Origin: Agrostemma githago
Lineage: Eukaryota > Streptophyta > Magnoliopsida > Caryophyllales > Caryophyllaceae
Reading direction: 5' to 3'
Length of the DNA stretch: 64,000 nucleotides
Assembly: GCA_958450325.1 (NCBI GenBank)
Contig: OY288242.1
Location: forward strand, 2,604,001 to 2,668,000
Shown here: positions 35,177-46,216 of the stretch, piece by piece
How positions within the stretch are numbered: position 1 is the stretch's first letter
How the letters are laid out: each line of letters begins with the position of its first letter
Position numbers and translations under genes: made by a program
Notes under the pieces: model-generated
The model's input: the letters and a program-made list of their open reading frames with translations, nothing else
Told to the model about the DNA's origin: nothing
Database searches by the model: none

Positions 35177-35283
35177 ACTCGATCGAGTGGAGCGTGTGTA
35201 CTTGATCGAGTGCCCGATTCGAGTCCGGTTCGGCCGGTTCGTGGCCTTACTCGACCGAGTGGATGTGAACCACTCGACCGAGT
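35177..35283. promoter_or_regulatory. Two paired palindromes upstream of the LTR TATA box (5' LTR copy)
   Basis: Starts at 35177/35200 and 35249/35272, spacing 23 bp; nearest edge 24 bp from the TATA box. The copy at 35200 reads ACTTGATCGAGT, while its LTR partner reads ACTCGATCAAGT, so the two copies decayed at different bases. Confidence 0.75.
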
Positions 35284-35675
35284 GGGTCAAAATGGAGGGA
35301 GTATATTTAGGGAATGATTTGTTGACTCTTTTGAATGAGATTTGTTTGTTGGACAAGCTTCTAGAAGCGAACTTGGCTGTTTTTTGTGTCGGATTCATCT
35401 TTGACCGGGTTTTGACCCGGTCGCCAAAAGACGGTTTTATTTTCGGTGTCGGTTTTGACCCAAATTAGTCTCATTTTATTGGAAACGACCCACTGGGCCT
35501 GGATTTGAGGTCGGTTTTGAGAGATTTGTACTCCGCTAAAAGCCCACATCAGATACTATTGATTCCGAGTCCGTATTCGAGCGTATTAAGTCACGTTTAC
35601 GTCCGATCATCATCGGGTGTTTTGTCGGGAACTGCTATAGGCACTAGCAGGCAAAATGCGGGTGTCTACAGTTTG

Positions 35676-36957
35676 GTTCTTTCATGATGCACCTGATTCT
35701 TAGCAAGACATAAAGGACTTAAGCTATCACAGTACACAACTGCTTGATCATGATGTAACCCAAGATCGCTAACTAACCCTTTCAACCAAATACCCTCCTT
35801 GACCGCTTTAGTTAAAGCCAAGTACTCAGCCTCTGTTGTTGACAAAGTAACAGACGACTGTAGAGTAGCCTTCCAGCTAACAACAGATCCACCAAGAGTG
35901 TATATGTAGCCAGTCATTGATCTTCTACGGTCTACATCTGCTGCATAATCAGAATCAGAATAACCCGTCACTAAACACGTTGTATCACACCCATATATGA
36001 AACCGACATCTGACGTTCCCCTCAAATAGCAGAATATCCGCTTAACTTGTTACCAGTGTTCGCGGCCAGGTTGAGCCATAAACCTGCTTACAACACTAAC
36101 AACATGCGCAATATTAGGTCTCGTGCAAACCATAGCATACATCAAGCTACCAACTGCACTAGCATACGGAACACCTGACATGTATGTCTTCTCAGCTTCT
36201 GTTTGAGGTGCAAAAAAATTAGATAACCGAACATTCGCAGCCGATGGAGTGTTTATAGGTTTCGCCGCACTCATCCCAAACATAGATAAAACATTCAAAA
36301 TATAACTTTTCTGTGACAAGAAAAGCTTCTTCTGAACCCGATCTCTATAAATCTCCATGCCGAGAATTTTCCTAGCTGCTCCCAAATCTTTCATATCAAA
36401 CTCGGAACTGAGAAGTACCTTGAGCTTTTGAACATAAGACATCTTCTTCGCAGCTATGGGCATATCATCTACGAATAGGACTAAGTATAAATACTAGCCA
36501 TTCTCCATTTTCTTATGATAAACACAACAATCATAAGGACTCCTATTGAAGCCTGCCCCACCATAAAGCTGTCAAACTTCTTGTACCACTGCCTCGGTGA
36601 TTGTTTGAGCCCGTATAAAGACTTCTTTAACTTACAAGCGTAGGCCTCTTTTCCCGGAATTTCGAACCCCTCTGGCTGACTCATCAAGATATCTTCCTCT
36701 AACTCCCCATGAAGGAAAGTTGTTTTCACATCCAGTTGTTCTAGTTCTAGATCATAATGAGCGACCATCGCTAAGAGAACTCGAATAGAAGTGTGTCGCA
36801 CTACATGAGAAAAGATCTCATTGTAGTCAACTCCTTCTCTCTTACTAAAACCTTTTGCGACTAGATGTGCCTTGTATCTGATGCTTTCACCCTCTGTTGT
36901 TCCTTCTTTCCGTTTGAATACCCACTTGCAACCAACCACCTTTCTGCCTTGTGGCAC
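35676..36957 (-). pseudogene. Copia reverse transcriptase and RNase H, broken
   Basis: On -: RT from VVGCKWVFKRKEG (36940) through LEQLDVKTTFLHGELEEDI and KKSLYGLKQSPRQWYKKFD, a frame break near 36481, then VLFVDDMPIA (FVDD where YVDD is usual) and LGMEI, a second break near 36040, then RNase H with GYSDSDYAADVDRRRSMTG and TLSTTEAEYLAL, running to the nested insertion. It would have copied element RNA. The breaks make it non-functional. Confidence 0.88.
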
Positions 36958-37953
36958 CTTAACTAGCTCTCATGTCTTGTTCTTGTGAAGAGACTCCATC
37001 CTTCTCACTCATAGCAGTGATCCATTGCGCAGAATCACCACTAGAAACTGCTTCTCTATAAGATAGTGGCTCAGATGACTCAATTTTGTCGGCTACTTGT
37101 AGTGCATATCCTACCATCTCTTCAGCATAGCAGTTCTAGGAACGAATTCTTCGCCCCTCTATCTCTTTGATCAACCTACTAGGCTCTCTTATTGTCCGTT
37201 TAGGACGCCCATCAGAAGCCTCTGGTTCATCAACACTGGACCCTTCTAGTTGACTTTCCTCCCCAGCCGGAGTAGTCTTTGGAGCTTCTTCTGTAACTTG
37301 GATCGTTGTTCTAGTTGACTTTCACATCCAGTTGACTTTCATCAACACTGGACCCTTCTAGTTGACTTTCACATCCAGTTGTTCTAGTTCTAGATCATAA
37401 TGAGCGACCATCGCTAAGAGAACTCGAATAGAAGTGTGTCGCACTACAGGAGAAAAGATCTCATTGTAGTCAACTCCTTCTCTCTTACTAAAACCTTTTG
37501 CGACTAGATGTGCCTTGTATCTGATGCTTTCACCCTCTGTTGTTCCTTCTTTCCGTTTGAATACCCACTTGCAACCAACCACCTTTCTGCCTTGTGGCAC
37601 CTTAACTAGCTCTCATGTCTTGTTCTTGTGAAGAGACTCCATCTTCTCACTCATAGCAGTGATCCATTGCGCAGAATCACCACTAGAAACTGCTTCTCTA
37701 TAAGATAGTGGCTCAGATGACTCAATTTTGTCGGCTACTTGTAGTGCATATCCTACCATCTTTTCAGCATAGCAGTTCTGGGAACGAATTCTTCGCCCCT
37801 CTATCTCTTTGATCAACCTACTAGGCTCTCTTATTGTCCGTTTAGGACGCCCATCAGAAGCCTCTGGTTCATCAACACTGGACCCTTCTAGTTGACTTTC
37901 CTCCCCAGCCGGAGTAGTCTTTGGAGCTTCTTCTGTAACTTGGATCGTTGTTC
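36727..37953 (-). repeat. Tandem duplication of the integrase-RT junction of the copia element
   Basis: 36727-37311 and 37370-37953 are ~99% alike (offset 643, then 642). Both encode the linker and RT start (VVGCKWVFKRKEG). The 58 bp between the copies is patched from nearby words (GTTGACTTTCACATCCAG twice, ATCAACACTGGACCCTTCTA once), as in template switching. Confidence 0.85.
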
Positions 37954-38107
37954 CTGGTAACAACACGACTGACGCTACATCTGGCTCCACCTGTTTCTCG
38001 AGACTATCATTCTTGTCTTGACTTGTTGAATTATCGGAAGACACAAACATAGAGCTTTCATCGAAAGTGACATCTCTGCTAAGAATGACACGGTTCTCTG
38101 ACGGACA

Positions 38108-39290
38108 CTAAATGTGGTATCCCTTAACTCCATCTCCATATCCCATAAAGCAACCCTTTTTGGCTCGCGGCTCTAACTTTCCCTCATTTACATGATAATA
38201 GGCCAAACAACCAAAAACTTTTAGACATGAATAATCAACATCTTTACCAGACCATTCCTCATAAGGCATCTTGCAGTCAATCCCCGTATGAGGTGCACGA
38301 TTTATCAAGTAACAGGCCGTCTTCACAGATTCACCCCAAAACTTCCTAGTCAACCCTACACTGGAGAACATGCACCGAACTCTCTCAAGCAATGTTTGAT
38401 TCATGCGCTCTGCAACACCGTTTTGCTGTGGTGTTCCCCTAATGATGCGATGCCTAGATATCCCATTATCCTTGCAAAGCTCATTGAACTCAGACAAACA
38501 AAATTTCATACCGTTATCCGTTTGTAGCCTTTTGATCTTCTTTCTGTATGATTTTCCACCAACGCCTTCCACTGAATGAAGGTTTTAAGGACCTCACTCT
38601 TGTGCTTCAACAAATAAAGCCACGTGTACTTGGAGAAATCATCTATAAAGGTGACAAAATAGTGAAAACCTCCAACACCCTCTACGCGAGCAGGACCCCA
38701 ACAATCTGAATGGATATAATCAAGCGTTCCCTTGGTAGTGTGCACTCCTTTGCCAAACTTAGCGTGATGCTTCTTCCCGAACACACAATGCTCGCAGAAA
38801 CTAAGATTCTTCATCTTATACGTACCCAGAAGATCCCTCTTGGATAATATTTGCATCCCTCGTTCACCCATGTGAACAAGTCGCATATGCCATAACTTAG
38901 TCTCATCTGTGTGACGATCCTCTGACGCTATAGCTGCAGAACCTGTCAACGTCATAACTTGCAATAAATACAAGGTATTTCTCTTGATACCCGTAAGTAT
39001 CACCTTGGAACCCTGCATATATAACGTTCAATGTCCCATCTAAACCCGAAAAAGTGAAACCCCTTTCATCTAGAACACCAAGAGATATCAAATTTTTCTT
39101 CAACAAAGGAACAAATCTTACGTCAGTTAAAGTACGAATCATACCATCACATGTTTTAATCTTGATTGAGCCTTTCCCAGAAATTTTGCAGACGACATCA
39201 TTTCTCATAACAACATTACCCTCATTAAAGCTCTCATAAGTGGAAAACCAATCACGATGTGGACACATATGATATGAACAACCCGAGTCT
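38108..39290 (-). pseudogene. Copia protease and integrase, broken
   Basis: On -: protease VLDSGCSYHMC (39285), preceded by TGA where Trp is expected; GAG-pre-integrase zinc finger (WHMRLVHMGERGMQIL, FCEHCVFGKKH); integrase core with LDYIHSDCWGP, QTDNG and NGVAERMNQ, so the D, D and E are all present. Frame changes near 38903 and 38540 break it. The downstream linker to 37613 is Ser/Glu-rich. Integrase would insert the DNA copy. Confidence 0.85.
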
Positions 39291-39397
39291 AAAACTCATT
39301 TGTCAGAAGGATGTTGAACGTTATTGACAGTTAGGGCTATATCATCCTCTGAATCATACTTTTGACCTTGGACAACGACTGCAGTTGAAGGCTTTTT

Positions 39398-40165
39398 CTA
39401 TGGACAATCAGCCTTCCAATGTCTTGGTTCCTTACAAATGTAGTAAAGGTCATTTGGGCTTGGTCCCTTAGGTTTAGATTTAAACTTATTCTTTTTCTTA
39501 CCTCCTTTACCCTTCCCTTTGGATGTATTAACTACAAACCCGACATTATGACTTTCACCCACATCAATTGTCGCCTTTTGACGCAACTCCCTAGTGTGAA
39601 GGGCCGACTTCACGTCTTCTAGGGTCAAGGTTTATTTCCCAACAACAAATGACTTAACAAAATTTTCATACGAGTTGGGCAATGAAACAAGCAGTATTAA
39701 GCCAGCATCTTCATCCTCGACCTTAACATCTATATTACGTAAACCAAGCAATATAGTATTTAATCTATCGAGATGATCTCTAAGGGACATACCATCTTGC
39801 ATTCGGAGGCTAAACAAGCGTTGCTTCAAAAGCAACTTGTTGGTGAGTGACTTCGTCATAAACAAAGACTCCAACTTTGACCAAAGTCCTATGGCAGTAT
39901 CTTCATCGGCAACTTTGGTGATGACGTCATCCGCCAAACATAACAAAATGGTGGATTGAGTTTTCTCCTCCATCACCTCCAATTCGGCAGCTGTGATGCC
40001 CTCCTTTGTAGGTTCTGCTCCCTCGGATGACATTGTAGCCTTAATACCCTTCGTCAAGGGTTTCCAAATAACTTGCTGCTTATGCAAGGCCTTCATCTTA
40101 ATTTGCCATAGCCCGAAGCTATTCCTCCCCGTGAACTTCTCAATCATCATACTCATCGCCGCCAT
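39398..40165 (-). pseudogene. Copia gag, broken
   Basis: Start ATG at 40165 (MAAMSMMIEKFTGRNSFGLW). Motifs: KALHKQQ, IGLWSKLESLFMTKSL, LLVSLPNSYENF. A TAA at 39632 interrupts; the frame resumes with TLEDVKSALHTRELRQ and a zinc knuckle YYICKEPRHWKADC whose first Cys is Tyr, then TAG at 39398. Two stops and a lost zinc ligand show decay. Gag forms the virus-like particle. Confidence 0.85.
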
Positions 40166-40192
40166 TTCCCGAGATCACAGATATCCGAGATA

Positions 40193-40210
40193 CCTTGAGC
40201 TCCGATACCA
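40193..40210 (-). promoter_or_regulatory. Primer binding site of the copia element
   Basis: On - reads TGGTATCGGAGCTC, 3 bp after the 5' LTR. This is one base off TGGTATCAGAGC, the standard copia site for initiator tRNA-Met. Confidence 0.85.
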
Positions 40211-40213
40211 GTT

Positions 40214-40580
40214 TGTTGTGCGGAAGCTAAACAAACACGGCAATAATAAAAAGAAAAAGACCAAGATTTACGTAGTTTACTAACAACTTGTTAGCTACGT
40301 CCACAGGCGAGGGAAAAACTTTTACTATGTCGAGAATGCAAATTACAGAGCTCTCTCCAAGTAATGACTTAAGAGACTCAAATAATTTTTGGATTGATTC
40401 TAAGGTGGAGGGGAGACTCATATTTAAATGAATAGAATCCCCTCACCTTTCCTAATCTTTCGATGTGGGACAAAATACAATATATTATTGGTTGTACATT
40501 AACCACACTTTCCTATTTCCTTAGATGTGGAACAAACCACCAAACTAGGAAATTCTAACTTCAAGTCACATATTCTAACA
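40214..40580 (-). repeat. 5' LTR of the copia element, 367 bp
   Basis: Pairs with 22875-23250. Flanked on the right by the target duplication ATACT (40581-40585). Confidence 0.9.
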
Positions 40581-40609
40581 ATACTACTCTAAAAAATTAG
40601 GATGCGAAC

Positions 40610-41150
40610 TAAAAGTTGGTTTTGCAGATGTTGGCTATTTATCTGATTCTCATAATGGTCACCCGCAAACTGGCTATATGTATACATGAGGTAATACCCC
40701 CATCTCATGGCACTTTGTAAAGCAAACGATAGCCGCCATTTCTTCTAATCACGTAGAATTGTTTGTGATTCATGATGCAATCAAGTAAAGAATGCACGTG
40801 TACGATTGAGATCCGTTATTCATCATATTTAAGGATATTGCTTGCAATACGGTTTATGTCTTGGAATTAAGACACATATTATCCTACATGAAGACAGTAC
40901 AACTTGTATCGCCCAGCTCAAAGCGGGATTTATCAAGGGTGTCAGAGCGAAACATATTTGGTCAAAGTTCTTTTCTACTCATGATCTTTAGAAATATGTT
41001 ATTACCGTTCAATTAATTTCCTCTCATGACAATCTTATGGATGTTCTTACCAATGCGCTTCCAAGTAAGACATTCGTGAAGTTGATCAATAAACTCAGAT
41101 TATGGTGTCTCAAGGACGTTCGACAAAGTTTTGACCAGGGGTAGTAAATA
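40610..41150 (+). pseudogene. Old copia relic: RNase H end and start of LTR
   Basis: Translations in shifting frames give GYLSDSHNGHPQTGYMYT, AISSNHVELFVIHDA, a match to AACIAQLKAGF-IKG, FFSTHDL and a closing segment KLRLWCLKDVRQSF. The order is that of the end of copia pol, with many stops and shifts. The following sequence to about 41350 may be its LTR. It is on the other strand from, and much older than, the neighbouring copia element. Confidence 0.65.
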
Positions 41151-41377
41151 TGTTGTCAACTATTTTTTCAATTCATTACCATGGTATTGTCTCGTTTTTC
41201 AGATACGATTTTTAAGGAGACGACATTTATTTCGTATTTTGGAGATTATTGTACTCTTTTCCCTTATTATTTTTTTGTTCACTTGGTTTAATTTAATCTG
41301 ATAAGGTTGTAGGGAGACAATCTCTTCGGTAATGGATATCCAAGGAGAATTTTACAGATATCTTATGCAATATATGA

Positions 41378-41535
41378 AGGGTTTTCTATAATGTGTTAAA
41401 GGGACACATGTTAATAACCTAATTAAATATTGATTTGGATTGAAATATTAATTCTCTAAGTAAGATTTCAATTTCTCATGATATATTGTTGCAAATAAAC
41501 CATTCTTTGATTAGATTCTTGCATTTTAGAAAAAC
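41378..41535. mobile_element. Diverged MITE copy
   Basis: Resembles the MITE at 41641-41827: left TTTTCTATAATGTG...ACACATGTTAA, centre CAATTTCTCATGATATA, right GCATTTTAGAAAAACT. No target duplication seen. Confidence 0.5.
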
Positions 41536-41640
41536 TCATTCCCATATTAAAAGATTTTAGTCCATATCTTATGGAATCTCAAACCCTAATCTCATGTGTA
41601 GACAATGCACTGATGTATATATATCCCTCTAATATACAAA

Positions 41641-41827
41641 CAGTTTTTCTAAAATGTGACCAAGGATATATGTTAAGAGATTAACAAAGAAAAATATTTG
41701 TAAGATTAATCCTCTAAATAAGGTAATCATGAGTTTAGATATCAATTTCTCATGATATAATATTGCAAATTTTTCCTTTATTAATCTCTTAACATGTATC
41801 CCTGTGGACACATTTTAGAAAAACTGA
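41641..41827. mobile_element. MITE with ~45 bp terminal inverted repeats (Mutator-like)
   Basis: Left CAGTTTTTCTAAAATGTG...ATGTTAAGAGATTAA mirrors right TTAATCTCTTAACATG...CACATTTTAGAAAAACTG. The flanking 9-bp duplication ATATACAAA is at 41632-41640 and 41828-41836. Long TIRs plus a 9-bp duplication fit a MULE-derived MITE. Confidence 0.85.
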
Positions 41828-41866
41828 TATACAAATAAGAAGATACCTCAATTATTTCTCTTTTAC

Positions 41867-42077
41867 TCTCTTTGTTCAAGTCTAACCTTTTTTTGCTTTT
41901 TCACGTTTGACAACACGTATTTTGCTTCGTTAATGTCTTTTGTAACATATCAGTAAAAATGATGAAAATTCGATATTAATAATGTACGTTTAAAGACAGA
42001 TCAAACAAGATCACAAAATTTTAGAAGAAACGATCTCTCATTAATTTATTAAAATGGTTGAACTTGAACGGAGGAAG
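41867..42077. mobile_element. Stowaway-like MITE
   Basis: Inverted ends CTCTCTTTGTTCAAGTCTAAC and GTTGAACTTGAACGGAGGAAG next to TA dinucleotides (41865-41866, 42078-42079). Ends resemble the CTCCCTCCGT core of Stowaway elements. Confidence 0.65.
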
Positions 42078-42407
42078 TAGTATGAATCTCTAACATTGTA
42101 CTCGTATAACAAAGTTGACGTTGAAAACCGATGAGACGAAGTAAAAGTCTAACGCCGTGGAACAAGGAAGGTGAGAAAAGGAAGGAAAAACTTATTATGC
42201 GGGAGATAGATACCATTACCACGTACTGGAGTACAACATAAAAGGGAGCCCACGTAACATAAATAGATTGAGAATAACCGAAGACAAACAAGGAAGGTGG
42301 TCATTACTCAATACGAGTACGAGTGCGAGTACTCCATTAGTCATTTAGTCAGCCCCCCTCTCTTCCCCTCTCTCTCTCTCACACACAAATAAAAACGGAA
42401 ATACAAA

Positions 42408-42612
42408 TTTTTGGGAGAGACGGTTTCAATAACTTATTGAAAGACCATTCTTCAATACTACTCTATGTCATATTCGTACTTTTAAATGACAACTTTGTTT
42501 TGTACCTGTTTTTATAAGAAGTGTACCCTCTTTATATTTATATACTCTTTTATGTTAGTCGTACCACTGTTACTCTCATTTAAAATTAATGAGAGACCGT
42601 CTCTCAAAAGAC
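42408..42612. mobile_element. Possible small MITE
   Basis: Inverted ends TTTTGGGAGAGACGGT and ACCGTCTCTCAAAA. No target duplication was found. Confidence 0.35.
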
Positions 42613-42649
42613 CTACTCAAAAGGAAAAAGGCAGTAGGACTAGAGTACC

Positions 42650-42662
42650 CCATATATATTTA
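42650..42662 (+). promoter_or_regulatory. TATA box of the EAR-motif gene
   Basis: CCATATATATTTA, about 165 bp upstream of the ATG at 42823, followed by a CT-rich leader (42740-42800). Confidence 0.55.
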
Positions 42663-42822
42663 TATTCAGTTTAACTACACATTTCACCCACCAACACACA
42701 ACATACAACACAATACCACCACCAGTCCACCACACCACACCATTCTCTCTTCCTTCTCTCTTCTCTCTTCTCCATTTTCCCTTTCTTCTCCTTTCACACT
42801 TGCGCCTTGTTATTCAAACAAC

Positions 42823-45800
42823 ATGACACCCGAACGGTGGCTACGCGCCGCAATATCCGACGACACGGTGGTGGCCGACTTACTCCTCCGTCTCAAACAC
42901 TCTCCTTCCTTATTCTCAAAGCCTCTCCCTCCTCCTTCCTGGGGTTTGCGTCAGCCTAGGTCATCATCGTCGTCGGCGCCGCCGTCGTCGTACAAGGTGG
43001 CTGATACTCATCGCCGTAGTCCCACCACTCCACTGTCATGGACGGGTGGCAGCAGCGGCGATTCTTCTTCTCTCAACTTCTTCCATCCTCCTCCTCCTCC
43101 GCCATCCCATCGCCTTACACTTAGATCCAAGGTAACTAACTAACTATACAATGTTTCTATTTATGTTAGTTTTAATCATCCAAACAGTATGCGTAGTTGA
43201 AAATGGTGGAAGTTGAAATGACGAAAGTGACCCCTTATGTGTGTGGGTTACGGCGGGATAGACTTTAGACTTGAGAGACTTGAGTGGTTGGTTGGTTTGG
43301 TTGGTTGGCGATTTGGTATGGCAACAATAACGTGTCAATTGGGGTTTAGGTTAAAAGACGAGGTTACCCTTACCCTTACCCTTACCCTTGTTGTTGTATT
43401 AATGGAATCACAACATTACATTACACCACCTCACCCTCACCTCACGTGATTGTGATTGTGATTGAGATTGGGAGCGTCTTCTTCCTCACGATTCTAAAAC
43501 CAACCGCCACGCATCGTCTTTCATTTCACGTCTTCTTCAGTGACCGTCTTTTCTTAGTTTTTGTGTTATTCTAATACGCTTCATCCGATGAAATGCAACA
43601 CTTTTTTCCTTATGTGTTATGAATATGTTTTTGGGTTTAAAATGGTGTGTGATTTGTGAACATGTTAAGTTATTCCAAGGTCTTAAAACGCGCTCCCGTG
43701 GCAGAAAAGTTCCAATATACGCCACCCTTTTTGTTTGCTTTTCTAAATGACGGAAATGCCCTTTGCTGCTGGACTCAAAATCACCAGCTGTGGGGGCGGG
43801 GCCCATAGCCATTGGTGATGGTGCCACGCCACATCCATTGCAACAGTGTTTAAGTGTCGAGGGGGCAGGAGACTTTGGAGTGATTTAGTGGTAGGTCCGT
43901 CCGTCATGAGCCCATATATCTGGACTAGTATTATGTTTGGTTCACGTTGCGTTACAACTAGCTAAGGTAGCGGTGGTATGGTGTTGTTATGCGTGCCAGT
44001 GCCAGTCGACGAGTGTGATTATTTGGTGATGATGGTAATGGATGGTGGGGATGTTTTGGTGGTGAGGGTTGAGGGACCGTCACATAAAAGGGGAGGTGTT
44101 AGTATTTCATATACTTATCCATCCATTGATGAACTGCTCCATGTCCCACCCTTTCTTGTGGGTTCACTTTTTTGGCCTTTTTATTTTGTCTTCACTTTTT
44201 TATGATTTTCGAAATCTTAAGCTTTAATCATCATTATGCAGTTAAAAGAGTAAGAGTGTTACCTAAGCCAAGTCTAAGTGAGTGTGTGATTTTGATTTTG
44301 ATTTTTGAAGCTTAAAGGAACCTATTACCTTGTTCATTTGCTGGTGGTAACTTCGTTGGACCCGCTGCAACATACAGTACATTGGGAAATAATGCAGCAG
44401 TTGACTTGAGTGTGTAGTAATGACATGACAGTGGGCCTTCGACCCGACCTAGACCAGTTAGAGCCTCACCTTGTTGGCTGCCTCATCATTGCTTGGATCT
44501 TAGCTTTAAAACTTGATAGAGGTGTCTTACACTCGGCGTAGTTATGTTTATTTGAATATAGCTGAGATTTAGCATTTTTGGTTCTCTCTTTGCTTTATTA
44601 CAATGTGTAAGCTGCCCAGTTTCTTGTACTCCGTATTATACATGCATTTACTTAGAATATGGTATTTTGGAGATTTGATGCGTGTATTGATTTTTGCGAT
44701 TCTTGATTTCTTATGGTTGATTTGTGTAGGGTTCTGCTGCCTCTGACACGCCTACTACCTCGAGCAAGAGAACCAGAAGAAAGAAGGTAACACCGTGCTA
44801 ATTTATCAAAGTTAACCGTGTTCTAATCCTTGCTGTGCATATATAGTTACCATTTTCACCAATCGTTTCCAGCTCCATTTAAATCTTGTCGTACATGGAC
44901 TATTATTCCATCCAACACAAAATATTACACATGAGATAGTCTACCATTTTAAAATTAACAAATTAACCATCTAATTATGTGGAATAATGTCGTTGGGTTG
45001 GTATCACTGGTGAAGCTGCCTCATACAAGTAATTGTCCATCCAAATGGTGAATCTGGTTATCTTATCTCTATTGCCGTACTTTTTTACAGTCGTTTGCTG
45101 AACTTAAAGATGAAGAAAGCTCATTGTTGAAAGAACGAACATTTTTAGAGAAGGTTGGTAATTCTAACTCTTCTTTCTTTTGATTTTATACCTTAAGAAC
45201 AATTTACTGATGTTACTTCTGCCTGTGAAACAGGAATTGGCTACATTACGTGTAACTTTGATAGAGCAAAGATCAATAAATCAAAATTTGAAGAGAATCA
45301 AGGTACTTCCTGTCTTACTCTTGTCTTTTGAGGTAATGTAGATTGAAGCACTTGTTTGAATTCCTGCTGTCTGAGTTTGGTTCATCGTGAATTTTTTCTG
45401 CTTGATTGATTCTGAATTGAATCATATTTTCACCACGGCATTGACCGACAAGAACGTCTTGAGTAATAAATACAATAAGGTTGCGCATTGTAATCCCGCA
45501 GGCTTTAGAGTTTAGGCATCTTTACTTCCTAGTACAATCAGCTGCATCTTGCTAGCATTGCGTGGCTATAAATACAGACCTGACAAAACTGACCGACTAG
45601 GATGATCCACCCGTTTGTCCTGCCTAAACCTGACCCTATCCCCTAAACAATAATCCGACACAGAAGGATTATTCCAAAAAATGACCCAGGTATGAGAGAA
45701 GAACTGAATACCCATGATCCGGGACGATAGGAGTGACACGGACTGTAACCACAAACTCAAAATGATCTGAACATAAAATCATGCACTGATACTTGAATTG

Positions 45801-46216
45801 TCTTGTTAACCATGCACCTGCCAACAAACTTTCCAATCCATGTTAAAGAAATACTGTAACAATTTGATTGGTTGAGATTGACTGGCACTGACAGCTGAAT
45901 TCCTGAAACATCAGTTTCCTTTCCAAATTAGATTAGTATTGAAGCATTGACCTCTTCTTTATCAATGCAGCTAGATTTGCATGTTGAATCCAAAATAATA
46001 TTGGAAGCGAAATCCGATCCCACAGAAGAAAACAGGTTCCCCAACGGAACATGTGGAGCAACCTCTTCGAGTGCATCAGGGCAAATAAAAAACGAGGTTG
46101 TTTCCGAACATTCAAGCCCTTCACAGAAAGGTGGGCCGTCTCAGGAGCATGTTTTTGTGCTACCTGATCTAAACATAGCTCCAGATGAAGATTGTAACGG
46201 AGCTGCTATCAGTTAG
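42823..46216 (+). CDS. Uncharacterised plant protein with basic patch, coiled coil and C-terminal EAR motif
   Basis: Five exons: 42823-43131, 44730-44786, 45091-45153, 45234-45302 and 45971-46216. All junctions are GT-AG and phase 0, giving 247 aa. Order: a conserved N-terminus (TPERWLRAAISDDTVVADLL), a Ser/Pro-rich linker, a basic patch SSKRTRRKKSF (about 115-125) that may be a nuclear signal, a short Leu-rich coiled coil in exons 3-4 (LKDEESSLLKERTFLEKEL...), a Ser-rich stretch and DLNIAP near the C-terminus. DLNxxP is an EAR repression motif that recruits TOPLESS-type co-repressors. The layout resembles a plant protein group of unknown role; a nuclear repressor or adaptor is inference. Exon 1 has an intact frame and no transposon likeness. 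Confidence 0.8.

Larger units (their letters stand above)
23648..35670 (-). mobile_element. Non-autonomous Tat-lineage retrotransposon lacking pol (gag only), 12,023 bp
   Basis: Long LTRs at 32923-35670 (5') and 23648-27321 (3', enlarged by an 866 bp insertion) with TGTAGACACC...TGTCCACA ends. The 5-bp target duplication GTTTG is at 23643-23647 and 35671-35675. A primer site and polypurine tract are present. The internal part has only a damaged gag; no protease, RT, RNase H or integrase motif was found. Its ends match element A, so it could have been moved by the enzymes of such a partner (inference). LTRs show about 18 differences, mostly transitions, in 888 bp compared. Confidence 0.93.
32923..35670 (-). 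repeat. 5' LTR of the pol-less Tat element, 2748 bp
   Basis: Ends TGTAGACACC (35670) and TGTCCACA (32923). Palindrome pairs lie near 34.00, 34.08, 35.18 and 35.25 kb. A TATA box is at 35145-35153. AT microsatellite at about 34750-34772. Confidence 0.92.
22875..40580 (-). mobile_element. Ty1/copia retrotransposon, split by a nested Tat element
   Basis: LTRs at 40214-40580 (5') and 22875-23250 (3') have TGTTAG...ACAACA ends on -. The target duplication ATACT is at 22870-22874 and 40581-40585. The primer site lies beside the 5' LTR and a purine tract beside the 3' LTR. Internal order on - is gag, protease, integrase, RT, RNase H. Without the 12 kb insertion it would be about 5.7 kb. The LTRs differ at many sites and by indels, and the coding region has several stops, so it is old and inactive. 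Confidence 0.93.

Noticed and set aside
43366..43390. (TTACCC)n run in the first intron of the EAR-motif gene, looking like telomere repeat
   Set aside because: The unit is CCCTTA, not the plant CCCTAAA or the CCCTAA repeat, and only four copies are present; a simple microsatellite.
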